From Eulemur rufifrons (Eukaryota > Chordata > Mammalia > Primates > Lemuridae): a DNA stretch of 64,000 nucleotides. Both the position numbers and the translations under genes were made by a program. A model generated the notes under the pieces. It saw only the letters and a list, made by a program, of their open reading frames with translations. It was not told the origin of the DNA and made no database searches. This document shows positions 51,479-63,365 of this stretch, one piece after another; the first letter of the stretch is position 1; every line of letters begins with the position of its first letter. Location: the NCBI RefSeq assembly GCF_041146395.1, contig NC_090990.1, positions 49,521,501-49,585,500 of the forward strand, given 5' to 3'.

Positions 51479-51598
51479 AAGTTGGTGACATGGCAAAGCA
51501 GTACATAGAGAAAGGTCTTTTGGTTCCAGATCATGTGATCACACGCCTCATGATGTCAGAGTTGGAGAATAGGCGCAGCCAGCCCTGGCTACTAGATG
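51479..51598 (+). CDS. AK4: AK4 second coding exon (residues 49-88), partial gene
   Basis: A 120-bp exon continues AK4 in phase: codon 49 (Glu) is split g|aa across the 38-kb intron. The acceptor is a T-rich tract ending ttttttaacag (AG at 51477-51478), and the donor is atg|gtgagt at 51599. The encoded segment runs EVGDMAKQYIEKGLLVPDHV then ITRLMMSELENRR and SQPWLLDG. It covers the rest of the NMP-binding domain (LLVPDHV) and leads into the WLLDGFPR motif, whose FPR lies in the next exon beyond the window. The AK4 I remember from human has GQHWLLDG where this has SQPWLLDG, so two substitutions sit next to the conserved Leu-Leu-Asp-Gly. No stop or frameshift is seen. The exon is the only AK4 coding sequence in the right-hand 50 kb. 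Confidence 0.97.
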
Positions 51599-51851
51599 GT
51601 GAGTTGGAACTTTTGGTACACTGGATTTCTGGGAATAGTCGGCTGTGGTCACCTTGCATCCTCCCTTAATTTCTTGCCAATTGGAAAATGCACCCCTTTC
51701 TAAATTTGTGGCACTTATTTGATATTCTAATGTGGCAACATGATAGAAACCCACTGTGGCAAAGCCTCTTAATTCTTCTGTCTCCAGACTACCATAATGA
51801 GAACCGCTGACTTGAAGCAAACCTTCACTGAATTCCCCATATTGTTTCAGG

Positions 51852-54318
51852 TGTTTTTTTTTTTTTTTGTGATAACCTTTTATTTATATAGAATTATAAA
51901 TTACAAACTATTATTTTGCTCAAACCTTTTAACCATGACATGAGGCACACACGCTAGAGAGTATTATCTCCATTTCACAGGCAAGAATGGAAATACTGTT
52001 CCCATATTTATATAAGATAGCTGGAATTTAAGACCTGAGTTTCCATTCTCACAACAGCTTTTTTCTCGTGACTTTGTGATACATCATTTTAAAGTAATCT
52101 GATTTCACAATGCTTTAAAACATAAGAGTAACATCTATAATATCTATTGCTGGCAGGTTAACTCTGGAGCCAACCAACCTAATTAATTACCTCATAACCT
52201 GGCACATTTCAGGCACTGTTATACCTCTAACTCAATTTCACAGCTATATTTGAGGGCCCCATGAGCCAAAATTGCAGCAAAGCTGATCTGAAAGGACCAG
52301 GAACACAGTGGTCAAGCCTATTTCCAAATTTAACCTAGGCCTGGCACATCCTCACCAACTGTGAGGCAACCAAGTGAAGGCCCGCTTAGAAGTGGACACT
52401 GATGAAAAAACACAAGGAGTATCAGACTGACTTCTTTAAGGTTAACATCCTCAGAAAGCCTATTGCTGGTGTCTATATTACCACCAGGACAAAGGGCAAT
52501 ACTTCTGGAGTCCCGAATATGCAAGATAAAGGTCAATTAAGCTGCCTGCCAGATGCTCAAAAAGCCAAGTAGCGCTAAGTTCATCCATGCCAAACCAAGA
52601 AAATGGTTCCTTCCTGATCTTGGTTTTAAGGAGATGCTCATCACAGAAACCAGGAAATTCCATCCCGAACCTTAGGGAGAGGGGGAGGAATGGTGGGCAT
52701 TTCCCAGACTTCAAGGTGCAGGGGCAACACAGTCTGCCACTGTGAAGGGGAAAAGCTATCTTGGTCAGCTTTGGTCTTCCACAAGACAATGGAACCAGAG
52801 ACTAGCAAGATCAGGGCTTGGGCGACCAATCCTGGGAAAAGCTGGACTTCCTCACAGGAAGTGCTACTACGGTCCATGGGGAGAAGAGTCTATGAACACC
52901 CTAAAATTGTAAGCAAAATTTTGAGTATATGCATGTACCAGTCAAAAGTGGTCCTTCATCCTCAAATCCTGAACTAGAGAAAGAGACTAAACCAATTGAA
53001 GACTAGGATACAAAAGCCACCAGATACACTTAGAGCCAGCCAAGTCTGAGAGTTCTCAAAGCCATCACTGAGAACTTGGAACATGGATTCAAAGAGACAA
53101 CTGAGCACTTGTTTTTGCATTCTCCTTTCTAATTGTATTTCAAATCTTCAAAACAAAGCCCTGGAAATACCCAGATTCAAGTATGCCCCTGGGCTTGGTC
53201 CACTGTTGCAGGAGTCTTAGGGATCCTCATACACATGCTTGAGTCATTCATTCACCGATGTTTAACCGCAGGATAGAAGATCTGACAAAGCAAGATCTGA
53301 CAAAGCAGGACTCCTTTCTCCATGGCATGTGATTTCAGAGGTGGCAGCAGCCAAAGTAGAAAACACTGAATTTTTCCTTGGAACTGGACTGTGATGAGAC
53401 GTTCCTGCCATGAGCATAACCGACTGTCTTTTCCCTGACCCTTCCCTTCGTTTTTGAAGACAGAGCAGAAAATTATCTTCTCTGAAGATACTTGATAATT
53501 CCAAAACCCAAAAACACATGCTCCCAATGCACTGTGCTTTCAGATATTCTGGGTCTAGTTCAGCTGGCGGATGAGCTGATTGATGTGTTCACCTTGATAG
53601 CCAGATGAGCCCATCTCCTTGAGGAAACCCACTTTATTCTTGGTAGCATGACGGGCCACTGAGAGTTGGAAAGGACGCAAGAACCATGAGATCTCCTGGA
53701 AATGCTTCCCTGGGAAGGCCATTTCATGAATGAGGTCTTCCAAGCAAATGACACCAAACTTCCCCAGGTGCTCTTCGATCACTGTGTTATCTGTCAGAGG
53801 GATGGTCTTATTCTTGACCTTGGCTTATCCACATTTCAAGATGAGTTCACGGACGGACTTCAGATTTGGAAATCCCCAGGTCACATAAGGTTCCACCGTA
53901 CACAGCAATTTTAGGCTCTGCGGGGTGACTCTAACAAAGACGCCACTGAAAATTTTCTTTAGGAGAAGTCTTGCAATGGTCTTTTGCACCAGTGAACTCA
54001 CCCCCTTAATCCTCTGGATGCGTACAACAAAGGCCAAGGAATGTTTATCTGGCAATTCCAAGGCATGAGGTTTCACTTTTAGTTGTCTGAGACGCACCCT
54101 GTCGCGTTGCTGCCGCCAGGAGTCATGCAGAAGTGATTCCAGTCGCTTAAACCTGGGCCCTTTTCCTTTCCTCTCTTTCTTTGCCAAAAGTGCTTGTTTT
54201 GCCTGGGTGGCTTTGAGGGCTTGGTAAGCCTTCCTCTTTTTCAGGAGATTTTTCTGGAACCAAAGGGATTTTTTTCCTTTCCTCTTGCTCCGCCATCTTT
54301 CTAGGGTTGCAGCTACTG
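51852..54318 (-). pseudogene. RPL7L1 processed pseudogene with long 3' UTR
   Basis: An intronless copy of RPL7L1 (ribosomal protein L7-like 1). The authentic-looking start ATGGCGGAGCAAGAGG is at 54296 and reads [15 protein letters not shown]. One extra A in the following A run near 54252 shifts the frame. The shifted frame then carries [55 protein letters not shown] and [18 protein letters not shown]. It stops at a nonsense codon (TAA at 53827-53825, probably from CAA). The same frame resumes and ends INQLIRQLN with the stop at 53557-53555. About 1.7 kb of 3' untranslated sequence follows, ending with a poly(A) signal (aataaa) and a 15-T run (plus strand, about 51853-51868). A 9-bp direct repeat, ttgtttcag, at 51842-51850 and 54319-54327 may be the target-site duplication. 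It begins only about 250 bp after the AK4 exon donor, antisense to AK4. Confidence 0.92.
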
Positions 54319-54639
54319 TTGTTTCAGTTTTGATGATGCCTTTTGTTTCCATAAATAAGTCATCTTAAGTGTAACTCGTCTTCAATCCGAGGTTCTTTCG
54401 TTCACCATAGGCCACACAAAGTAAAACTACGAGTCATCATATTCACCTGTGAGATTAATAGGGATAGAACATCTGAAAATCCTGTGAGTATGTAAGAAAC
54501 GAGTATTGTTGAGAATATAAAATGGGCAATCTTTGGAGAGCAGTTTAGCAATATATATCCTTTTCAATCCAGCAAGTCCATTCGGGATTTCTACCTAAAG
54601 ATTCAAGGATGTTTATTTCAGCATTATTGACAAATAGGA

Positions 54640-55260
54640 AGATACTGTGCCTGCTCTTAAGGGGCTTATATCCCAGTAGGGGAGACAGTTATGTAAAGAA
54701 GTGCAAAAAATTAGTTACTGACACTATACAAGGATCATATATATGTGGTACCCTGAGAACATAAAGGAGAAAATTATCTATTCTATTGGTGGGAGGAGGT
54801 GTTGGAACAACTTTATGGAGAGTGAAGAACAGGTAGATGTTGGGGGGTGGTGCATGGGGGTTGAGAAGAAGACTTTTTTCAGCAGAAGGGCTACTCGAAC
54901 AGGGTAAGAGTGAAATGACTTAGCTTAGTATTTTTCTGAGCCTGTGAGCAGAGGTTGGCAGGGGAAATTCTGAGGTGGATAGCCTTTGATTCTGTAAAAA
55001 GGTGGTAGAACTGGAAATTGTAGGCTGTGGGGATCACTGAAGACTTAAGTAGGGGCATAACATGGTCAGATTTATCTTTCAGAAAAACTCTTCTGTTAGC
55101 AGCACAGGAGAGATTAGGTACTGGATCAGGAAGAGGAGGGTGGTGCCTATAACCAAATAAGGGATCATTAGAATAACTGGACTAAGGGATGTCAAAGGCC
55201 TGAATTTGAGCAAAAGCAGTGGGGTGGAAAACAGGCACCATTCACGAGTGATGGGCACTG
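54640..55260 (-). mobile_element. L2 fragment
   Basis: 'actgtgcctgctcttaaggg', 'tcccagtaggggagacagtt', 'taagtaggggcataacatgg' and 'cacaggagagattaggtact' follow the reverse L2 order over 600 bp. Confidence 0.55.
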
Positions 55261-55409
55261 TGACTGATGTTAGGTACTACAGCCCTGGGGTTTTCTTTCA
55301 TTGCCTTCCAGACTTACTGAGTTTCTTGGCTTTCATCACCCTCCCTGCACTTCCCCAGGCATGCTAATTTCTCCAGACTCTACATTTAACTCACAAAATT
55401 TATCCCCCT

Positions 55410-57898
55410 ATCCTAGTCTCTTTTCTGCTGCTATAACAAAGTACCTCAGACTGGGTAATTTATAAAGAAAAGAAATTTATTTCTCACGGTTTTGGAGGCT
55501 GGGAGGTCCAAGAGCATGGTGCCAGTGTCTGGTGAGGGCCTTCTTGCCACATCACATGCGGAGGAGTCACGTGGGGAAGAAGTGCATACATGCGAGTGGA
55601 AATGGGTAAACGTGGGCTCCTTTTACAAGAGCCCACTCCCGTGCTAACTTACCCACTCCTGTGATAAGGGCATTAATTCATTCATGAGGGCAGAGCCCTT
55701 AAGACCTAATGACCTCTTAAAGGCACTACTCCCAATACCATTACATTGGCAATTAAATTTCAACATGAGTTTTGGGCGGGGAGGCATTTAAACCATGGCA
55801 TTCCATTTCTGGTTCCCCAAAAGTCATGAATACAAAATACATTCATTCTATCTCAATAGCCCCCAAAGTCTTAGTCCAGCATCAACGCAAAAGTCCAAAG
55901 TCTCATCTGAATAAGATATGGTGAGACTCAAGGCATGATTCATCCTCTGGCAGCCCCACCCCATGGCTATGCTGGGCTCAGTCCGCTCAGCAGCTCTCAT
56001 GGGTTGGAGTTGCATGCTTATAGTCCTATAGTTCTGGGGTCTTGATGGCAGCTCTGCACCCATGGTTCCACTAAGCATGGACCTAATGGGGACTCTGTAG
56101 CAGCCAGACTCCACAGTTCTGCTGTGCATTGCCCTAATGGGGTTCTCGGTGGTGGCTTCACCCCTGCAACAAGTCTCTGCCTGGGCTCCCATGTGGTCTG
56201 TGGCATCCTTTGAAATCTGGGTAGAAGAAGCTATGTCCCTACAGCTCTTGCATTCTGTGAGCCTGCAGACATAATAATATGTGGATGCCACCAAGTCTAA
56301 GCTTTTCTCTTTTGGAGCAGTAGGATGAACTGCAACTGGGGCCACTTAAGCCAAGGCTGGGGTGGCCAAGGAGTGCACATTGCTGGAGCAGAGTCCCACA
56401 GTGGCCTTCGGTCTGTCTCCCTGAAATCATTCTGCCCTCCTAGAGCTCTGGGTCTGTGATGAGAGGGATAGCCTCAAAAATCTATGAATGACTTTAGAGT
56501 ATTTCTCCTGTTGTCCTGTTTAGTAGCACCTGGCTTCTTTCTAACCATGGTACTCTCTTTGGCAAAGGGTTAATTGGCTCTTAGTATTCTCTCCTTTACA
56601 TGTGTTTTTCACTTTTTACATGGCCACGCTGCAAGTTTTCCAAACTTTTCTGATCTGCATCTCTTTTAATTGTAAATTCTGTCTTTAAGTCATCCGTGCT
56701 CTTGCATCTCACCATATGTGGTTAAGAGTAACCAACACAGCAGCCTGAATGCTTTGCTGCTTAGATATTTCTTCTGCCAGATATCCTAGTTCATCTCTCT
56801 TAAGTTCTACGTCCCATAAAGCCCTAGGACAGGGACATAATTCCACCAAGGTCTTTGGAACTGTATAACAGTGATGGACTTTATTCTAGTTTCCAATAGC
56901 TAATGTTCCTCATTTCCATCTGAGACCTTATCAGAATGGCCTTTACTGTCCATATTGCTACCAACATTCTGGTCATGAACACTAAAGTAACCTCTAAAAA
57001 GATTCATACTTTTCCTCCAGCTCACCTCTTCCGAGCCTTACCAGAGTTGCTCTTAATGTGCCCCACTGACGACAGTCTAGGCTTTTTATAGCTGCCGCCT
57101 CCAAATTCTTCCAGCGTCTACTCATTATCCAGTGCTAAAACCACTTCCACGTTTCAGGTATTAGTTATAGCAACAGCTTCATGTCTCAGTACCAATTTTC
57201 TGTCTTAGTTGGTTTTTTTGGTTGTTGTTGGTTTTTTGGGCTTTTTTTCCTACTCTGTTGTCCGGGGTAGAGTGCAGTAGCATCATCATAACTCGCTGCA
57301 ACCTCAAACACCTGGGCTCAAGCTGACCTCCTGCCTCAGCCTCCTGAGTAGCTGGGACTACAGGCACACACCATCACGCCCAGCTAAATTTTCTATTTTT
57401 CTGTAGAGATGGGATCTTGCTATGTTGCTCAGGCTGGTCTTGAACTCCTGGTCTCAAGGGATCCTCTCTGCTTTGGCCTCTCAAAGTGCGACGATTATGG
57501 GCATGAGCCACCATGCCCTGCCGCTGTGTTATGCTACTGTAACAGAATACCTCAGACTGAGTATATAGAAAATAAATTTACTTCTCACAGTTCTGGAGGC
57601 TGGGAAATCCAAGACCATGGCACCAGCATCTGGTGAGGGCCTTCTTGTTGCATCATAACATGGTGAGAAAGCATATGCATGCACATGTGAGACAGGGGGA
57701 GTAGGGGTCAAATTTATTCTTTTATGGGGAGCCCAGTCCTGCAATAACCAACCCACTCCCAACATGATGGCATTAATCCATTTATGAGGGTGGAGCCCTC
57801 ATGATCTAATGACCTCTTAAAGGCCCCACTCCCAATACTGTTACATTGGCAGTTAAATTTCAACATTAGTTTTGGAGAGGACATTCAAACCATGACAC
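55410..57898 (-). mobile_element. MaLR (ERVL-type) provirus with both LTRs
   Basis: An endogenous LTR retroelement on the minus strand. The 3' LTR is at 55410-55800 and the 5' LTR at 57203-57898, the latter split by an Alu at about 57215-57522. The two LTRs share the same landmarks: ctcagactgggtaattta near one end, 'ggcattaat... tgagggcagagccct' in the middle, and 'ttacattggcaattaaattt' near the other. The 1.4-kb interior (55801-57202) matches the non-coding MaLR internal type I remember (…tccaaagtctcatctga…, …gaatgctttgctgcttaga…, …accaattttctgtcttag…). No gag-, pol- or env-like frame is visible, as is usual for these elements. Confidence 0.8.
57215..57522 (-). mobile_element. Alu SINE inside the MaLR 5' LTR
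   Basis: A reverse Alu (T-rich tail with 'ggttgttgttgg', ending ccaccatgccctgcc) that interrupts the LTR between ctgtcttagttgg and gtgttatgctactg. Confidence 0.9.
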
Positions 57899-58097
57899 CC
57901 CCAATACTTTTTGTGTGGGTATTTGCCATAACTAATAAACTTTGGCTTTGCCACCACCTAACAGTAATTTCTCTAGTTTAAATTCTTTAATTGTAGCGCT
58001 TCTCATCTTATAAAATGAATTTGCATGGTTTTAGTGAACTTAAAAATCTGTGTTAAAAAATGATCATCTATGTTAAAGTCCTTTGGAAAGAGGGTTC

Positions 58098-58345
58098 GTG
58101 CAATAACTGAGAGCGTGAGCCCTGCAGCCAGACTGCCTGGTTTGAATCCCAGCCCTGCCGCTTGCTGGCAGTGGTGTGACCTTGGCAGGTCACCATCCTC
58201 TACATCTCACTGCTCATGAAAAATGGGTCAGAAAAGAATTTTTAAGGGTGCAGTGAACATATATATAAAGTGCTTAGAAGAAAGCTTGTCATATAGTAGG
58301 TGACATGTAAGTATGACATTTTGTCATTATTATTTGCTGTGGCTG
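58098..58345 (+). mobile_element. MIR SINE, near complete
   Basis: 'gagcgtgagccctgcagcca', 'gtttgaatcccagccctgcc', 'tgtgaccttggcaggtcacc' and 'tataaagtgcttagaagaaa'. Confidence 0.85.
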
Positions 58346-59054
58346 TTGTGTAGGTCCTGAATTTTTAGGGGGGTGACTGTTTGAAGTGTTAAGTTCAAAA
58401 AATAGCTTTAAAAATATTTAGCCATTTAGAGTTGAAAAGTCCATTTCAGTTATAGAATGTTTTATATATCTTTTCAGTGCTTGCTTTTTTGCCATGATTC
58501 TTCCTCTCAGGGTTGAATAACTGAAGTTCTTTGACATCATAGGCCTGTTTTTAGTAATGTGCGTCAGCCTCTCAGAAATGACTTAGTTTGTATTTTTCTC
58601 CTTGAAAACCCATCTGGTCACTTTTTCAGTTGCAGTTTTTCTTTAAAGCTCTGGAATCAATCCAGTTGGCAAAGTGTGGCCTGTAAGGAATGCCTAGTTC
58701 CTGTGTTCAGCTTTAAACTCCTTCTGTCACACAGGCACAGGCTCTGCGGAGGACGTGCCTGTTAAGTGTGCTAAAGGTGATTGAATGTGGAAAGGTCCAG
58801 AAAGGAATTCTGGATGACAGATGACTCATCATCTTGGCCCATATGGCTCTAGTGAGGCATCCTGCAAATCTTGGGTGAAAATGGGTAGAGTTGATCCAAG
58901 CCAAGGGAACCTCAAGTTGGGGGCACGGGGAGGACTCAGAGATGGTGAGTGCCCTGTGTCTGGTCGGCTCTGTCCTTGCTTTAAGAAAAAGTTCAGCACA
59001 ACTTTGCCTTCACGGTACTTGGAGTTGGGTAAAAAATACTCTTTAATGTGTGTT

Positions 59055-59091
<37 letters not shown>

Positions 59092-59092
59092 T
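59055..59092. repeat. (TG)n microsatellite
   Basis: About 18 uninterrupted TG/GT units. Confidence 0.95.
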
Positions 59093-60197
59093 GTATATGG
59101 AAGGAGTTTTTCCTCTTCCCCCCGACCCCCACTCTTTTCCCTTTTTCTTATTTCCTTGGAAGTTTAGTGTGTCAGTGACAGCAGTTTTTTTAGTTAGTGT
59201 CCTTTAATTTTTAAGACAAATATTCTAGCAGAGGATTGTGATGCACAAGTCTTCTAATTTTATTATAAACCATGGATTTTTTTTTAAGTTTTATAGAAAG
59301 GGTGTTTACTGCTCACTAGGTGATCTTGAGGTAAAATAATAACTAGAGAACAATAGTAAGCTATTTAAAAACAAATATATGTTCTTCACTTTTTACAAAA
59401 GGGCTGCCAGTAAGGTAGAGATGTAGAGAAGTGTGTTAGTAATTGGTTTTGTCATTTCTAAACTTGACCGCTGACTTGTACGTTTAAATGGTAACCTAAG
59501 AGTTCTACAACTGAATTCTAATTTCTCCACATACCAAGATGTAATTGAATTATCTGCCATATGATTTTAGGTGTAGCTATCAAAACATTTTAAACTTGGT
59601 GTCGAGGTTTGGTTTCATGGAAAGTGGCTTTAAATTTTGGAATTATAAGTGGAATATAATTTAAACCTTTTCATTGGAAATAACGGATACCTTTAGAATA
59701 AGCGTCATCATTTGGTCCGTGGTTGTATTTGGACTGTGTTTTATTTATTTCATCTGAGTAGTACTGAATACTAACTGGTGCTTTCTGAAGGTAATTCTGT
59801 TTTGTTTGTTTGTTTTTAGCAGAAGTCAGAGCTCCCTGAATGTGTGCAGTGTTTGTGTGTGTGTGTTTGTTTTTCCTGAGAGTAAATGATCTCAGACCTG
59901 AGATATTCCTGGGTACAGGATCACTCAGAACTCTTGTGGCCCAGTTAAAGGGTATGTGTCTAGAAACTGAACTACAGATGTTGGAGCCCCAGAGTATTTT
60001 GCCCTGATTTTGCAAGTGCATTTTACCATAGTAGACTGGTACATATACCTGCTCTGACCTTATCCCCTCCATATTTTTCTTTCTGAATCAGACCTCTGCA
60101 GAGGGTCACATCCCACTGGGCAGCATATGTCTACAGAAAAAAGCTGACAGCATCTTCTGAATCTCATGTTTTTGGAAATGCCAAGGGCAATTTTTTT

Positions 60198-60258
60198 CCT
60201 GTTACCCTTGTGAATGTAGGGTATGTTTCTGTTACCCTTGTGAATGTAGGATGTGTTT
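60198..60258. repeat. Tandem duplication, about 30 bp x 2
   Basis: The block ctgttacccttgtgaatgta occurs at 60199 and again at 60229 with near-identical flanks. The second copy has one base fewer in the G run. Confidence 0.85.
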
Positions 60259-61344
60259 CAAGAATAAAATATATAATTTGTTCAGAGGTCACTGAAGAAT
60301 TCTTTTTGAATAAAAATGAATCAGACTTTCTCTTTGTGTGTATGGAAGAGGGTAAAAATAGATTATCTTAGCCATGTATCTTCAAATGTTTAGTCCTGAA
60401 AAATTATTGTTGGATAACCTTTCTATCTTATATCATTATTAAGGCAGTGATGGATACTCTGATCTCTTGAATGGAAGGTTTGCAGTAATTGGAGTGATTC
60501 CTAAGGAATGAAGAGCAGTTATAGAATTTATGGAACTCTGCTAGGGTATTGTGACAATCCCTGCCTGCCAAGCATGGATTGAACATTGAAACCTCCAGTC
60601 CCTCACTAGGATTGTCCTTGACATACCCATGTCAGGCCCTGGATGTTTCTAAAGTGAATAAAGTGCAGGTATGAATGATTTTGCCCTGGGCTAGTGGCAG
60701 TGAAAAAAAAGGAGAAAAGGAGGGAAAGTGTGTTGGAAAGAGAGAGTAGAGGTAGAGTAAGCTTGTCAAGGAGTCCTGACACAGGAGGGGAGGTGTGGAA
60801 GGCACATATGCAGCCAACCATGGTACAGGTGAGGTGTTCTGAGAAATAAATGGAATGATCATTTATAAGAAGGAGTGGCCTTCTTGGTCAAAACGACAGC
60901 ATCTAAAAAGATGGGTGTGTGTTTAGATTAGTCTTAGTGCTACATTTCTAGAGATAACCATCCATGCCCCAAGACGGTGTAAATATATCTGACAAATCTT
61001 TTTTCCTGCATCCAAATTTCTGACTTGAGGAGAGAATTTGGGTAGCAGCCCTTAAATGAATGTTTTGCTCAGTTTCTTTGTGGCTTTGTTGTTAACACTC
61101 TTTGCGGGGGCGGGGGGGGGGGACTTAGAAGATAGTGTTTAAGACATCTCTTTACTGTGTGTTTGGTTTTCAGGAAGAATCAGTAACTATTTATTGGGAT
61201 AATTGATTTAAAAAATTGTTTTTGTAGCCAGATAGGCATAATAGTGTTCCCCAGAATGGTGCATCTTTAAGTTTGTATTTTAAAGCAGATTTGACAATTT
61301 TTAACATCTTGGAAGAAGGAATTGTAAAACCCAGGACCTGTGTT

Positions 61345-61605
61345 TGATTATAGAGGTTGAATATCCCTTATCTGAAATGCTTGGGACTAGAATTGTTATG
61401 AATTTTGTATTTTTTTTTATTTTGGATTTGGGAATATTTGCTTTATAATTACCATTTGGGCATCCCTAATGTAAAAGTCTGAAATCCAAAATGCCTCAAT
61501 GAGCATTTCCTTTGAGTGTCATGTCAGTGCTCAAAAGGTTGCAGATTTTGGAGCATTCAGGTTTTCAGATTAAGGAAAATACTCGTACTTTCTAATATGA
61601 TTGTT
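61345..61605. mobile_element. Tigger/MER2-like DNA element
   Basis: A 'gttgaatatcccttatctga' terminus, then 'aatgcttgggactagaattg', and an inverted-type right end with 'gcattcaggttttcagatta'. These are hallmarks of MER2/Tigger (pogo-type) elements. The interior is shortened and non-coding. Confidence 0.65.
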
Positions 61606-62024
61606 AAGTATTTGGATATTCTCAAATGAAAGAATTTATAGACATATAATTAATTTCAAGTTGAATAGTATACTGAGGGAAAGCATATGACCTCACCAGG
61701 GAAGGTGGGCAATAAGAAGAAAGAATGTATCTCTTTTAAATAAGACTAGGTAACAGTTTTCTAAACACAGCAATACTGGTTGAATTACACAGGCAAGGCC
61801 ACTACTCATTGGGGTGAGGTTATGAAGAGACATTTGGGTGACATGTGACCTGAAATTTTGGCATATTCCCATCTTATGATACACTTTATTCAAAGAGCAT
61901 AGCTTGTTCAGACTTCATATCTAGCTGCTGATTCCATTAAAGGTATTGTAGCTCCTTTGTTAGTGGTCCCGTGCAATTGTGTGAATTTCTTTTGGGGCTA
62001 AGCACTCAATTTTTCCTATAACTA

Positions 62025-62125
62025 AGTATTTATTGAATACCACCTCTGTGCTAGGCAGTGCCCAGGCACCACAGTAGAGCAACAAAGAAAGTGGGCAGGA
62101 CCTGGCCCTCCTAGTGTTCCGAATC
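62025..62125 (-). mobile_element. L2 LINE 3' end
   Basis: 'tatttattgaataccacctc', 'tgtgctaggcagtgcccagg' and 'ctcctagtgttccgaatcta'. Confidence 0.65.
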
Positions 62126-62815
62126 TAGTGGTGTTCAGCCTTTTTGCTACCCTAGACAGGGTCATTTTTTATTTCTTTCATTTACATCCAAACCGTAAGA
62201 ACTCTGTTTTTTATCTTAGTGACTTTTGCTGCATTCAGCACCCTTGATGTCAATGTGAGCTCAGAGTACCCGACAGAAAAACATGGTAAAGCCTTGGGTC
62301 TCTTCTCTTCTTCATTGGATGTTGATTCTCTTCTGAGATCCTGTCCTCTGTGTCCATTTCTGGTAGCTTCTGATTGATCTGAATGCTGCCTTGGGGTGAG
62401 GAACAATCTCAGTGTAACAGACAATGGTGACTTGGTTTATTCTGTGTCCTCAGAGATTGACTAGATTTTGACATTAAAAGGCATTAAGGGCCATATGGAA
62501 AACATATGTATACAGATATTGGAGCAGACCCTAGAAAATCTTGGTTCAGATATCAAAAAACAAATTGTACATTTTTGTGGGTCCCAATGAATGAGGCATC
62601 GGTCGGTCCCAGGAGGGAGTAGCACACTTCCTGACCTCATAGTCCAGGAGTGCTGCAAAAACAGTTGCAGTGTAGGTAGGGTCTTGGGAGCACCAGTGAA
62701 GGGGGTGAAAGGTGAGAGCCAGCACAGAGGAGAAAGTGACTGACCCTCCTTTGGGGGTGAGGGAGGCAACTCTTCGCAAGGCTTCTGGAGAAGCTGACAG
62801 TGAGCCATATATTGA
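62126..62815. other. Unassigned intronic stretch
   Basis: No clear repeat or exon is recognised between the L2 end and the Alu at 62826. Confidence 0.35.
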
Positions 62816-62825
62816 TTGGTTGGTT

Positions 62826-63112
62826 GGTTGAGACAGGGTCTAGCTCTGTCACCAGGGCTGAAGTGCAGTGGCACCATTGTAGCTCACTGCAGCCTCAAAC
62901 TCCTGGGCTCAAGCAATCCTCCTGCCTCAGCCTCTCAAGTAGCTGATACTACAGGCATGTGCCACCACACTCTGTTAATTTCTCTATTTTTTATAGAGAC
63001 AGGGTCTCGATATGTTGCTCAGGCTGTTCTTGAACTCCTGGCCTCAAGCAATCCTCCTGCCTTGGTTTCCCATAGTGCTAGGGTTATGGGTGTGTGCCTC
63101 TGCATCTGGCCA
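62826..63112 (-). mobile_element. Alu SINE
   Basis: A reverse Alu with a (GGTT)n tail remnant (attggttggttggttgagac) in place of a T run, ending tgcctctgcatctggcca; fairly diverged. Confidence 0.88.
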
Positions 63113-63365
63113 ACTAAGCCATTATTTGAAGGTGGGAATAAAGCATATTTTAGATGGTGGGAATATTATATGGAAAAGCTATGGAGGCATGCAATGTCAT
63201 TGTATGTTCTGGAAGCCACAAGTAATTTAATAATCCTTGAGCTGAAAATATGAGCAGATGAGGCTGGACAAGTGGACAGGGACAAAAATTAAACCTTCAT
63301 GAAATTCAAAAAATAGGGAGTTGAATAAATGTCAGCATTAATATTAAAAATGAGTTGGAAGTCCT

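Larger units (their letters stand above)
58346..61340. other. Repeat-poor intronic stretch
   Basis: About 3 kb with only simple repeats recognised: (TG)n at 59055-59092, a short TG run at 59852-59868, a G run at 61105-61122 and a 30-bp tandem duplication at about 60198-60258. No exon is recognised. Confidence 0.4.

Noticed and set aside
54294..54352. Frame starting METKGIIKT upstream of the RPL7L1 copy as the true start
   Set aside because: The parental start is the ATG at 54296 in another frame. The METKG frame is only the downstream frame extended upstream after a 1-base insertion.
55848..56345. A 165-codon minus-strand frame in the MaLR interior
   Set aside because: The interior of these elements is known to be non-coding, and the translated sequence shows no retroviral motif.
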